A stretch of DNA of 64,000 nt from Alnus glutinosa (Eukaryota > Streptophyta > Magnoliopsida > Fagales > Betulaceae), in the NCBI RefSeq assembly GCF_958979055.1, contig NC_084889.1, positions 6,092,761 to 6,156,760 of the forward strand, in the 5' to 3' direction. Positions within the stretch are counted from its first letter, which is position 1; each line of letters opens with the position of its first letter. The notes below the pieces were generated by a model. It ran no database searches. It was not told where the DNA came from and worked only from the letters and a program-made list of their open reading frames with translations. A program made the translations under genes and the position numbers. Positions 25,731-35,930 of this stretch are shown piece by piece.

Positions 25731-25750
25731 ATTAATCCTCTATTTTAGAG

Positions 25751-26418
25751 GGACTAGATCCTCTCTTGAAAGCAACTGGAGATGAACCGGTTCTTTAGAG
25801 TAATTCTAGACTTTAGGTCCGTTTGGGTTTGCGATTTCAAAAAGTATGATTTAAAAATAGCGATTTTAAAATGTGCGATTTGAAAAAGTGTTTTTTAAAA
25901 ACGCAGTTAAACGTTTGGCAAAATTGCAGTTTGGCTTTTAAAATCGCAGGTTAGTCTTTTAAAATTCTGTATTTTTTTTAAAAAAACCCCATTGCCTGCG
26001 ATTTGAAAATGTGATTTTTTGCGTTTTCAAATCGCAATTTTTTAAAACCGCAATTTCCAAACGGTTCATTTTCTGTGATTTGGTTTAAAGTCATATTTTT
26101 TGTTTAGAAAATCGCAATCCCAAACGCACCCGTTATACTTACATTTCTTTTGTGTCTCTTTAATAATGATGTGACTTTTAAAATTACCATGTGATTAAAT
26201 TTCAATAATGACCAATCACAAATTCAACGGCAATTTTAAAAGCCATATCATTATTAGAGAGACCAAAAAAATAAAAATAAAAATGAGTATGACGTCTAGA
26301 ATTACTCGGTTCCTTATAACATGAGGGTAGAATTTTAATTTTATTTAGACAATTCTACCCTCATGTCATAAGAAATGGCTTCTCTCTAATTGCTTTCAAC
26401 GGGAGAGAATCCTAGTCT
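25751..26418. mobile_element. Long foldback (Mutator-like MITE?) interrupted by a Tourist-like MITE
   Basis: The outer ends GACTAGATCCTCTCTTGAAA and, inverted from the right, GACTAGGATTCTCTCCCGTT begin long arms that pair almost through the whole element, through GTAATTCTAGAC and TTTAAAATTACC words. TATTTTAG (25741-25748) on the left and TATTTAG (26417-26423) on the right may be remains of a target-site duplication. The left arm is split at 25815 by the 317-bp MITE. A shorter hairpin around 26322-26372 (TGAGGGTAGAAT / ATTCTACCCTCA) lies in the right arm. Confidence 0.7.
25816..26132. mobile_element. Tourist-like (PIF/Harbinger) MITE, copy 2, nested
   Basis: The element begins GGTCCGTTTGGGTTTGCGAT and ends AATCGCAATCCCAAACGCACCC plus G. 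It is flanked by TTA (25813-25815 and 26133-26135). It is clearly the same family as 5275-5589 and is inserted in the left arm of the foldback at 25751-26418. Confidence 0.82.
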
Positions 26419-26425
26419 ATTTAGC

Positions 26426-26478
26426 AAGAAATTCCTTATTGACATCTAATATAGAAAAAAGTAACCCTCTATTTAGCA
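26426..26478. repeat. Direct repeat flanking the nested transposon cluster, right copy
   Basis: The partner of 25525-25577. It begins immediately after the foldback's right flank. Confidence 0.75.
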
Positions 26479-26499
26479 GAAAAAGAAAAGAAAAGAAAA

Positions 26500-26739
26500 G
26501 AAATTTAGATAATTGTATTTCAGATATTAGTTTAGTCTTATTTTCTTTTCATAGCTGGAATGCCTTGAAAGTGTCTCGTAGTGCTAATTTTCGGACACAT
26601 TATTTAGCTAAATGGGCCGCTTCCAATCATGTTTTTGGAAGCATTCCCATAGGATTTTCTATCTTCTCTTCCATTAAGATAAGAAGCGAGAAAATTCAAC
26701 CTTGTAACCTTTTTTCCATATTCATTTAGAAAAAAAAAA
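26500..26739 (+). mobile_element. 5'-truncated L1 LINE tail (RNase H C-terminus plus poly(A))
   Basis: The + strand frame reads SFHSWNALKVSRSANFRTHY, then LAKWAASNHVFGSIPIG, which is the usual end of the RNase H domain of plant L1 ORF2 (R.AN..AH.LAKWA....FGSIP). It stops with TAG at about 26727-26729 and is followed by a nine-A run. It ends about 160 bp before the TATA box of the resistance gene. Confidence 0.7.
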
Positions 26740-26902
26740 TTAGCAGGTTTGTCGTTTGCTGCAGAAAACTCGATCTAATCTGGTCAAAGTCCATCTTTTT
26801 TAATCGCATAATCCAATTCACTGGATCTGGAATATGGTCCCCAGCTAGCTAGCTGTTCGACAATGTATGGCAGCAGGTAAGGCAACACGGCATTGACATT
26901 TC

Positions 26903-26912
26903 TATATATATT
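26903..26912 (+). promoter_or_regulatory. Probable TATA box of the TNL gene
   Basis: TATATATATT followed by TAA lies 75-85 bp before the chosen ATG at 26986. An in-frame upstream ATG at 26893 precedes this box and so is unlikely to be transcribed. Confidence 0.6.
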
Positions 26913-26985
26913 TAAGGAGCTATTCCGGTTCTGCAGCTCTCTTTCTCAATTTTCTCTACTAAGTACTTGTCTCGCAACTTCTTCC

Positions 26986-29900
26986 ATGGCCTTCCACGGA
27001 GCTTCTCCGTCGTCATCTTCCATTTCCCGGTGTGCTTACGATGTATTCTTGAGCTTTAGAGGCGAAGATACTCGCAAAGCTTTTACTGCTCATCTATACG
27101 AAGCTTTACGTCGAAACGGAATCAACACCTTCTTGGACGACAAACTTAGAAGCGGAGATGAGATTTCACCAGCACTTATCAAAGCCATTGAAGAGTCAGA
27201 GATTTCCATTATTGTACTCTCTAAAAACTACGCATCATCCCGATGGTGCTTGGACGAGCTAATGAAGATCCTCGAGTGTAAAAAAACAAGGAGGCAACAG
27301 GTTCTACCATTGTTCTATCATGTAGATCCGTCAGAAGTACGGAATCAAACCAATAGTTTTGGAAAAGCATTTGCTGAAATTAAAGAAAGGTTTAAGGATG
27401 ATGAAATGAAGGTGCACAGATGGAAGATAGCTTTAACAGAAGTGGCCAATTTGTCCGGAAGGCCTTTGGGGAACAAGTATTTCTAACCACTCTTGTGCCT
27501 AGCTTCTTTGTAGATTATACTAGATTATTTTAATTTTTTTTTAGGGAACTTAGACCTTAGATTCTAGGGAACCTAGGCCTTTTAGATTTTAAGAGAACAT
27601 AGACATTTTCAAACACAAAATTTGTGATTAATTCTACTTACTTTTTATTAATTGATCACACTTTAGATAAGAGATTACATAACTACACAATTCAAATTGA
27701 ATCAAACTAAAAGACTTTGATAAACTCTGACAAGGAATAATAGAAACCTACTACTAAATGACTTTTGCACCGTGGTGCTATAAATAATTAAAAGACTCTG
27801 ATTTAGAAAGATAACAATAACTATCTTTATAAGATACAGGAAAGATAACTGCAAGCTATCCTTATAAGATACAGAAAAGATAACTACAAGAGTTTCATAG
27901 GATATGTGCTTGTAAATCATGCCAACGTCTTCTATCTGCTGTAGAATTCTATTTTCATAACAAAGTACAAGTGCGTGAACTATTATTTTACATTTAAAAA
28001 TGTCTACTTGTAATTAATCTTTTAAATGATTTGTTCAAGAATTAAACTCAGCCGATTCTTTTATTTTAGACGGTATAATTTGCTTAAATAACTTATTCAT
28101 GACTTAATAATTGAAAATGAGCTTTCCATTAATTTGTTGCGGTATATATAGTTTTTGTACTACTAACTTTTCTTTCTAGTCCTATATATTTAATACATAA
28201 TTAATTTCTTTTCTTTTAATGTGAAAGTAACTCATTAGATGTTTTGTTATCTTTTTGTATTGTTAGGAATGAACCTGAATTTATTCACGAAATCATTGAA
28301 TGGGTGAATTCGATATTTGTAAACAAGGCATACTTTCAAGTTGCCCAGTATCCTGTTGGAATAGAGTCTCGTGTACAAGATGTGAAGTCACTTTTAGATA
28401 TAGAGAAGAAGGACACTACATGCATGGTAGGGATTATCGGAATTGGTGGAATTGGTAAGACAACTATTGCCAAAGCCATCTACAACTCAGTTGCTTCTCA
28501 GTTTGAAGGTAGTTGTTTTCTTGAAAACATTAGAGAAACTTCCGCCCAAAAAGGTCTGATCCATTTGCAAAATAAACTTATTTCTACGATCTTAAGAGGT
28601 TCAAGTCTAATGGTTGACAATGTTGATCAAGGAATTACCTTGATAAAGAAGAGGCTTCGCCTAATAAAGTTACTTTTAGTTCTTGATGACGTGGATCAGT
28701 CAGTCCAATTAGAAAAGTTAGTTGGAAAAGGTGATTGGTTTGGCTTAGGAAGTAGAATCATCATAACAACAAAAGATAACCATTTACTTAGTGCACATGG
28801 AGTTGATTTAGCATATCGGATGAATGTGTTGGATCACAATGAAGCTATTCAGCTCTTTAGTTGGAATGCCTTTAAAAGTGATAAACCTAACGACGATTTT
28901 ATGGAACTCACAGAACATGTAATAGGTTATGCTGGGGGCCTTCCACTGGCTTTAGTAGTGCTGGGTTCAGATCTGTATGGTAAAGGCTTGCATGAATGGA
29001 AAAGTGCATTAGATAGGTATAAAACAATTCCAAATAAAAAAGTTCAAGAAATACTCAGAATAAGTTATGATGGGTTGGAGGACACTGTTAAGGATATTTT
29101 TCTTGACATTGCATGTTTTTTCAAAGGAGAAAAAGTAGGTTATGTCAGTAAAATACTAGACAAGTGTGGTTTCTTTCCAGATTATGGTATAAAAGTGCTT
29201 GTGGATAGGTCTCTCGTATCTATTGATAAGGACTTTGAGACATTAATTATGCATGACTTGCTACAAGAAGTGGGTAGAGAAATTGTTCGACAGGAATCAC
29301 CCAAAGAACCTGGCAAACGTAGTAGATTGTGGTTTCATGAAGATGTTCGTCATGTTCTAAAAGAAAACTCGGTAAGACTTATGTTAAAAATCCTTTATAA
29401 TTTACATTTGTTTCTTTTTCATAAGTTAAGCTACTAGAAAAATATTCAATTTTTGCATTAAAAAATGCAGAAAAAATTACATGCAGATATATGTTTGTGT
29501 ATACATATATGTTACACAGAACAATTAAATAAATATAATGAATTTAATTTAAAAAACCAAATTAAAATTATACCATAATTACAATAGAGTCTGCCTGTTA
29601 AATTGGTTGTGTTTTCATAAAAACATTTGTAAAATTTTGTTTTCAAGTAACAGGAAATTTATCACAACCTCTCTTGAGAATTAAAAAAATAAAAATTTTG
29701 CTTGAAGTTAGATGTTTATGGTTCTTCAAGGGTTTAATATTCATGTAAAATAGTGACGCTCATAATAAAAGGAGAACATGTGAGGTTAATCCCACATTGT
29801 GGGAAAAAAAAAAAAAATCAATTATAACTTTTAAATATTACAAAGTTTAAATTAAATTTTTGGAAAATATAGTTTTTTCAATAAAAACACATTTTTCAAA

Positions 29901-32196
29901 AAAAAAAAACCCACAAAATATTTTACAAAAAATAAAGTACAAAACTCTTTATAGAAAACATCCTACACCTACGTAATGGAATGTTTTGAAAATACATGGT
30001 CACTTTTTCAAGCGTGGAGGATGGTCTTATATATATAGAGAGAGAACATATGAGAATATATATATATATATTACGATTTTGCTGGTACACTTGACTATGT
30101 ATACATTGTTTTGTTAGGGAACAAACAAAATTGAGGGCATATTGATCGATTTGCCTAAACAAGACTTGATACACTTGAGTTCCAAGGCCTTCAAGAAGAT
30201 GAAAAGGCTGAGACTACTTATAAGTCGTAATGCATGCTTTTCTGAAGAGCCTAATTTTCTTTCTAATGAGTTAAGACTGCTTGATTGGCCTGAATATCCT
30301 GGAGAATCTTTTCCATCCAATTTTTGTGGAAAAAACCTTGTTGAGTTAAGTATGCCTCATAGTCACCTCAAGACGTTGGAGGGAGTCCAGGTAGAATTAT
30401 TATTTTTAATGTTCCTTCCTTCAAGTTATGTTGTAAACTTTTTTAGAACTAATTTATTTCTTATTTTTCTTTCAGAATTTCCAAAACATGACATTTATGG
30501 ATTTCAATGATTGTAAGTTTCTAAGAAAAATTCCTGACGTTTCAAGGATTCCAAATTTAGAGAAATTGACTCTTGATGGTTGCAAAAATTTAGTTGAGGT
30601 TCATCATTCTGTTGGATTCCTTGATAAGCTTGTTGTTTTGAGTCTTAAGAGATGCTCTAATCTTAGGAGTTTTCCGAGAAGCCTCAAGATGAGATCTCTC
30701 AAATTTCTTTTCCTTTCGGGTTGCTCAAGGCTTAAGAACTTTCCTGAAATTGAGTGTCAAATGGAATGTTTAGATTACGTTGACTTTCGAGATACTGGTA
30801 TAGAGGAATTGCCTTCATCCATTGGGTACCTCACTGGGGCTAGCTATTTATATCTTAGCGGCTGCACAAACCTTACGAATCTTCCGGATAGCATTTATCA
30901 ATTGCAAGATTTAAAGTATCTTTTTCTCGACGGTTGTTCAAAGGTTAATTTTCTAAAAATGGTAGAGGACAACAGACAATTCATGCCCACTATTGTATCC
31001 ATAGAGGAATCTACAATTTCATCAGGGGCAGAATTACTCCAATTGTTGCCTTCGGCGAGTTCAAGCAATTCTAATGACGGTTGTTCCTCGGTAGCATTTC
31101 CGAAACTTCGACAATTGTACCTTGGTAGTTGTGCCCTATCAGAATCAAATTTCTTTAGGAAAGTTGATTGTGGCTCCGCATTGAACGTTTTAGATCTATC
31201 AGGAAGTGATATTGTTACCCTTCCTCCATGCATCGGAAGATTTGTTGGATTGAAGTCCCTTACTCTAAAAAATTGCAAGCAACTTCGAGAAATTCTAGGA
31301 CTTCCACCAAATGTAGAATATGTGAATGCTAGCGGATGTGTGTCATTGGCAATATTTTTAGAAGAAGCTAGAAAATCTCATGAATTGATTCAACGTGATT
31401 GCCCTTCTAGTTTGGAATATCTATATCTATCAAATAGCGCTATTGTTAGCCTTCCTGCATGGTTCAACAGATTTGTTGGATTGAAGCGCCTTGCCTTGGA
31501 TAATTGCAAGCAACTTCGAGAAATTTCAGAACTTCCACCAACTCTTGGATGGATTGACTTGTCTGATTGCCATGAACTACGAGAAAATATGGGGAATGAT
31601 CTGCAAATTCGTTTATTGAGTGAGGTACCTCTCTTTTCACATATATATTTGTTAGTGAGTGCCTTGATTTGTGGGTCTTAATGATCACTAAAAATTTGCC
31701 ATTATCTGTGTAATAGGGACAACTCGAAGACCATAAATTTGGTTGTATGTTTCCAGGAAATAAGATTCCAGACTGGTTCAGCAATCATAAAGAGGTTTTA
31801 AATAGTAATTCATGCAAAATAGATGTTAATGAGCCTGCACATTTGGATGATGATGAGGAGATCACAAGAGTTGCTTTCTCTGCTGTTATTGGAACAAAAG
31901 CAAATATCCCTGATGTACAAGATGAAGGTACTTTTGAAATTATCTTTGAAGTCATCAGTGATGGTGTAACAATATATTCTTCCATGGAAGATATCCCTGG
32001 TCGATTTCACTCAGATCATGTATGGTTGCATTACGATGTTCCAGAATCTTCAGAGCTAAAGGGGGATAATCTTCGAGTTACATTTAAGCTAAGCTCAACG
32101 TCAATGTTCTTTAAAAGTTGCGGATTCCATCTAGTACGACATAGATATGAAGAGAAAGCGGTAGATTTAATGCATGGATGCTATTCAACTTTCTAA
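26986..32196 (+). CDS. TIR-NBS-LRR disease resistance protein, 5 exons, 1165 aa
   Basis: An intracellular immune receptor that senses pathogen effectors and signals through TIR NADase activity. Exons: 26986-27476, 28267-29371, 30118-30390, 30476-31624, 31717-32196, all in frame. The TIR domain (about 18-160) has YDVFLSFRGEDTR, the BB loop, and WCLDEL with the catalytic glutamate. The NB-ARC domain has the P-loop GIGGIGKTT (221-230), kinase 2 LLLVLDDVD (about 299-307), GSRIIITTKD, GLPLAL (388-393) and MHD (492-494). Leucine-rich repeats span exons 3 and 4 (for example LEKLTLDGCKNLVEVHHSVG). Exon 5 encodes the post-LRR C-JID domain starting FPGNKIPDWFSNH. The exon plan (TIR / NB-ARC / LRR / post-LRR) is the usual one for TNLs. 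No stop or frameshift was seen, so it may be functional. The start at 26986 (MAFHGASPSSSS) was chosen because it lies after the TATA box. Confidence 0.93.
28439..28461 (+). promoter_or_regulatory. P-loop codon stretch, possible miR482/2118-type target
   Basis: The DNA for GIGGIGKT has the form targeted in many NBS-LRR genes by the miR482/2118 superfamily. By eye it mismatches the common miR482 sequence at about five positions, so this is only a possibility. Confidence 0.2.
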
Positions 32197-32393
32197 GGGA
32201 CATCGTGATGATGATGATGATTATGGCAACTTGGAATCCGATTGGCACCCACAACAAAAGAGGCATTCTTCAACCTTGGGCATTAGAAATATTTCAGATG
32301 CAGAGGATATGCCATATTGCCATTGGGAGAATCACAACTACACTAATTAAATAACCTTTGGCACTTCAACTCGCCACCTTCTTTTCACTTTTT

Positions 32394-32400
<7 letters not shown>

Positions 32401-32426
<26 letters not shown>
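32401..32426. repeat. (CT)n microsatellite
   Basis: Thirteen CT units about 200 bp after the TNL stop codon, probably in or near its 3' UTR. Confidence 0.9.
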
Positions 32427-32482
32427 AAGTACCTAATAATGTTTGTTAATTTTGTTTTGGGTTGACTCTTGAATTGGCTTTA

Positions 32483-32895
32483 AGGGTCCTCATATATGAT
32501 ATTAAACGTACTATCATCACATTTTCATTTACACTTCCGACCTTTAAAAAGTGACATCATGGTCCTCTGAATTAGCACCGCGTGTCAAATTAGACATTTT
32601 AGCTTTTTTTCCCAGAATACCCTTGAAGTTATTAAAAAATAAGTATTTGAAAAAAAATATATATTAAGGGACTAATATGAAAAGAGCCACCCCTTTTCGG
32701 TATTTTTAGTTTTTTCCCCCTTTTTTTGGTTTAATGTTTTTCAAATGGCATTTTTCAAAAAAGTTTAAGGGTATTTTGGAAAAGTGTTTAATTTGACATG
32801 CTGTGGTAGTACGGGGCCCCAATGTCACTTTTTTAAGTTTGAAAGTGTAAATGAAAATGTGATAGTAGTTCCCGAGGTTAAAGTATGTTCTCCTC
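32483..32895. mobile_element. Long-arm foldback (MITE)
   Basis: The left arm contains ATCACATTTTCATTTACACT and AAAAAGTGACATCATGG; the right arm contains their inverses (AATGTCACTTTTTTAAG, AGTGTAAATGAAAATGTGAT). The arms are about 120 bp with scattered mismatches. The centre includes T- and A-rich runs. Confidence 0.65.
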
Positions 32896-34138
32896 TTTTC
32901 TTTTTTTTTGTTTGTTTGTTTGTGAAAAAGTGTTTTAATATGAATTAAAGGGGAAAGAAGTTTTGAGTTTTTGGTGGTTAATAGTATCACACCAAAACCG
33001 TGTAAACTCCTATTTAATTTGGTTTGTTTTTAGACCTGTTTTTCTTTTAATTTGTGTGTTAACAGTAATATAGAAGGCGTGTTGGGGGAAGAAGATCGAG
33101 TACACCAAAGCTCTGAAATAATTTTGAAGATATTTAAGACTAAAAAGGAGAGCAATTTTGAGACACATTTATGTGTATAAAAAGGTCATGTAAACTTCTG
33201 TAGATTTATATATCTACCAATAGGGTCGTTTCTTGGATAGGCCTAGGGTTGATTAACCAAAACAAACAATGGCCAATTGGGTTGCTCGGTTCTCGGTTTA
33301 TATTAAGGGGAGTGATCCTTACACTCACACTACACAACAATGACACAACACCAATGTTAGAATCTAAATGTGTTTGCTTTATTTTGAGGAGAGTAAAAAG
33401 AATACAAATTAAATAATGCGATAAATGTTGTAGAATATGCAGATGGGTTGCATGCATGCAAGACATCAAAGTAAACTAAACCCCAGAAGCAATATCTTTC
33501 TATATATATATCATTGCCATTGACATGATGGCTAGCTAGGAACTAAGTAGTGCATGCATGATTCTGTCAAACTTGGTATTGGGAACGTACGTACCTTTTG
33601 AAACACATCAATATTACAGTGAAAAGTCATCTGGTTCCCTTTGGGAGTTTGGGTGATCGTTCGTTAGAATCCCCTCCTGGCCTCCTAGGGCTTTTTTAAA
33701 ATGGTTAGATGGTGGCCGCTAGCTTGTACTTACAAGTTAAAAACTAGAGAGGTCAATGAAGGAGAAGCTTATGCCCACTAATTAAGTTAGCTTCCACTCT
33801 AATTGGGTTCAAATCTCTACTTTTAGAAGGGATTCTCTCCTTACAATTATGGGCCACTTGTTACTATAAGAATTGAAATCTTTATCATAAATAAGGATTG
33901 GAATTTGGATTGGGTTACCCTAAGTGAATGAATTTGATTATAATCAAATTAGATCACATTTGAATAACGTAATAGAGTCTTGTAACAATCATATTAAAAA
34001 TAAATAAATATTAAAGCACAATGTAACCCTATTGAGCTAGCTAGTCCCTATATATTGGTGTACATAAGTGTCTAACAGTACTGAATCACCCGTAAATCAT
34101 TTGTCTCTATTTTAATTTATTTCTTTTGCGTTTCTAGC
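32896..34138. other. Intergenic, no gene seen
   Basis: AT-rich, with no coding signature. The segment 33310-33360 (ACACTCACACTACACAACAA) resembles half of the foldback type at 53 kb. The last few hundred bases (about 33850-34138) may be the left part of an old Copia LTR whose end and primer site appear after the CACTA element at 35577-35626. Confidence 0.4.
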
Positions 34139-34564
34139 CACTACAAAAAAACATGCAATTAGCCACGTGGCTACCGTAGCCGTTACTGTAGCCACGTGGC
34201 CAATTAGCCACGTGTATTAATTACACGTGGCCAATTAGCCACGTGTAATAAATACACGTGGCTAGATGACAGTTAGCCACGTGTATTAATTACACGTGGC
34301 TAATTGGCCACGTGTAATTAATACACGTGGCTAAAATATTTATTTATTTTTTTTATAATTTTTTATATTTATATTTGTAATTGGCCACGTGTATTAATAT
34401 TCGTGGCCAAGTAGCCACGTGTAATAAATACGCGTGGCTAAAATATTCATATTTTTTTAATAATTTTTTATATTTATATTTGCAATTGGCCACGTGTATT
34501 AAATACATGTGGCCAATTGTTTTTGAAAATATATTTAAAATATAAATATAAAATAAATAAATAA

Positions 34565-34568
<4 letters not shown>

Positions 34569-34618
<50 letters not shown>
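34569..34618. repeat. (AT)n microsatellite inside the CACTA element
   Basis: About 25 uninterrupted AT units. Confidence 0.9.
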
Positions 34619-34624
<6 letters not shown>

Positions 34625-34659
34625 AAAATATATTTAAAATGTAAATAAAAAAGAATTTG

Positions 34660-34703
34660 TGCAGGTAGGTGCGCGGGAGTTGTCCCGCGCGCCTACCTGC
34701 ACC
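34660..34703. repeat. GC-rich inverted repeat (20-bp arms, 4-bp loop)
   Basis: GTGCAGGTAGGTGCGCGGGA and TCCCGCGCGCCTACCTGCAC pair with a single mismatch around the loop GTTG. The high GC content contrasts with the surrounding AT-rich DNA. Confidence 0.85.
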
Positions 34704-34724
34704 AGTTTTGAAATATATATATAT

Positions 34725-34911
34725 TCTCTCAAGCTCTCAATTCTCTCTCTTTCCGTTCTCTCTCTCTCTCTCTCTCTCAGTGTTCTCTCTCTCTCCCTCT
34801 TGCTCGTTCCGTTCTCTCTGTTCTCTCTCTCTCTCTCAGTGTTCTCTCTCTCTCTCTCTCCCTCTCGCTCTCTCTCTCAGTGTTCTCTCTCTCCCTCTCA
34901 CTCGCTCTCTC

Positions 34912-34944
<33 letters not shown>

Positions 34945-35195
34945 GTATTGCTCTCTCTCTCCGTCAGACGCGCACCACCAGCCAACTCTCCGTCAGGCGC
35001 GCACCACCGGCTAGCTCCCCGACCACCGTGTGGCCGGCCTTCCCGACGTCGACGTCTCTCTCTTTGTCTCTAATACCTCTCTCTCTCTGTCTCTCTCACT
35101 CTCTGTCTGTCTCACTCTCTATATCTCTCTCTCACTCTCTGTATCTCTCTCACTCTGTCTCACTCTCTGTTCTCTGTATCTCTCTCACTCTCGAC
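34725..35195. repeat. About 470-bp CT-rich tract
   Basis: Mainly (TC)n with repeated TCTCAGTGT and TCTGTCTC variants, broken at about 34965-35062 by a GC-rich stretch (CGCGCACCACC occurs twice). The latter could be captured genomic sequence. Confidence 0.85.
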
Positions 35196-35614
35196 GTCGA
35201 AGGAAAAAAAAAAAAGAAAAAAAAGAAGACTCCAGAATATTAAGTATATGTGGCCCAAAAAAATATAATTTTTTTTTTAAAAAAAAAAAAAAAAAATACA
35301 TTTAGCCGCGTGTATTTTAATACACGCGGCTAACCCAAAAAATATAATTTTTTTTTTAAAAAAAAAAAAAATACATTTAGCCGCGTGTATTAAAATACAC
35401 GCTGCCAATTGTTAACCACGTGTATTTTAATACACGCGGCCAACTGTGCAGTTAGTGTTACCCGGATCCGCCACGTGTATTTACGTGGCCACTTGCACGT
35501 GGCCAACAGTTCGCCACGTGTACAGTGACCGTACACGTGGCGAACTGCAAGTGACAAAAAACAATTTTTTTGTAGTGAACTAATTAATTTCTCATTTTAT
35601 TATGAATTTCTTTA

Positions 35615-35626
35615 TGGTATCAAAGC
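35615..35626 (+). other. Copia primer-binding site remnant
   Basis: TGGTATCAAAGC lies 38 bp after the CACTA element. This motif normally follows the 3' end of a Copia 5' LTR, so the flanking DNA is probably an old Copia LTR and leader. No Gag-Pol follows that I can recognise (35627-35850). Confidence 0.55.
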
Positions 35627-35850
35627 GCCATCTACTAACACTAGTCTTTGAACCATTATGGCCATCTGGATTCTTGTTTTTCTTCGAATTTTTTACCTCG
35701 GATTCTTATCTTGAAGAATCCTATCAAGCTTTTGCTCATATCAACCAAAAAATCATTGGCCGATCAACACAACGCTACAAAAATTAACCAAATGTGATGT
35801 TGTACGCACCCACATGAGCCACCAAAAGCTTCTGCCAATCATGCCACAAG

Positions 35851-35930
35851 CCTCGATGCACTGGTACCTTCATCCTTCTCTGTTCATGTTGTTTAGAACA
35901 GACAAGAATGAAGGTACCAGCACGTGGAGG
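35851..35930 (+). ncRNA. Hairpin with 35-bp arms and 10-base loop; candidate small-RNA precursor
   Basis: The 5' arm 35851-35885 and 3' arm 35896-35930 pair at about 29 of 35 positions, with a perfect central block around CTGGTACCTTCAT / ATGAAGGTACCAG. The loop is ATGTTGTTTA. The imperfect stem and modest length suit a small-RNA precursor, but a decayed MITE is equally possible, and I recognise no known miRNA sequence. Confidence 0.3.

Larger units (their letters stand above)
34139..35577. mobile_element. Non-autonomous CACTA (EnSpm) element rich in CACGTG
   Basis: The 1.44-kb element has perfect 13-bp ends, CACTACAAAAAAA and its inverse TTTTTTTGTAGTG. The flanking triplets are agc and aac, a possible 3-bp target-site duplication with one change. 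Subterminal regions (34150-34520 and 35300-35570) consist of many short palindromic units such as TTAGCCACGTGTATTAATTA in both directions, as in CACTA subterminal repeats. The middle has an (AT)n run, a GC-rich inverted repeat, a long CT tract and a short GC-rich segment (about 34970-35060). No transposase frame is present; the Ser/Leu-rich open frames over the CT tract are artefacts. Confidence 0.82.

Noticed and set aside
26893..26985. Upstream in-frame ATG giving a 31-residue extension of the TNL protein
   Set aside because: It lies before the likely TATA box, and the extension has no TIR-family match; MAFHGASPSS at 26986 is the usual kind of start.
34659..35305. Overlapping Ser/Leu-rich open frames of up to 194 codons
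   Set aside because: They only translate the CT tract inside the CACTA element, and are open in several frames because the repeat lacks stops.
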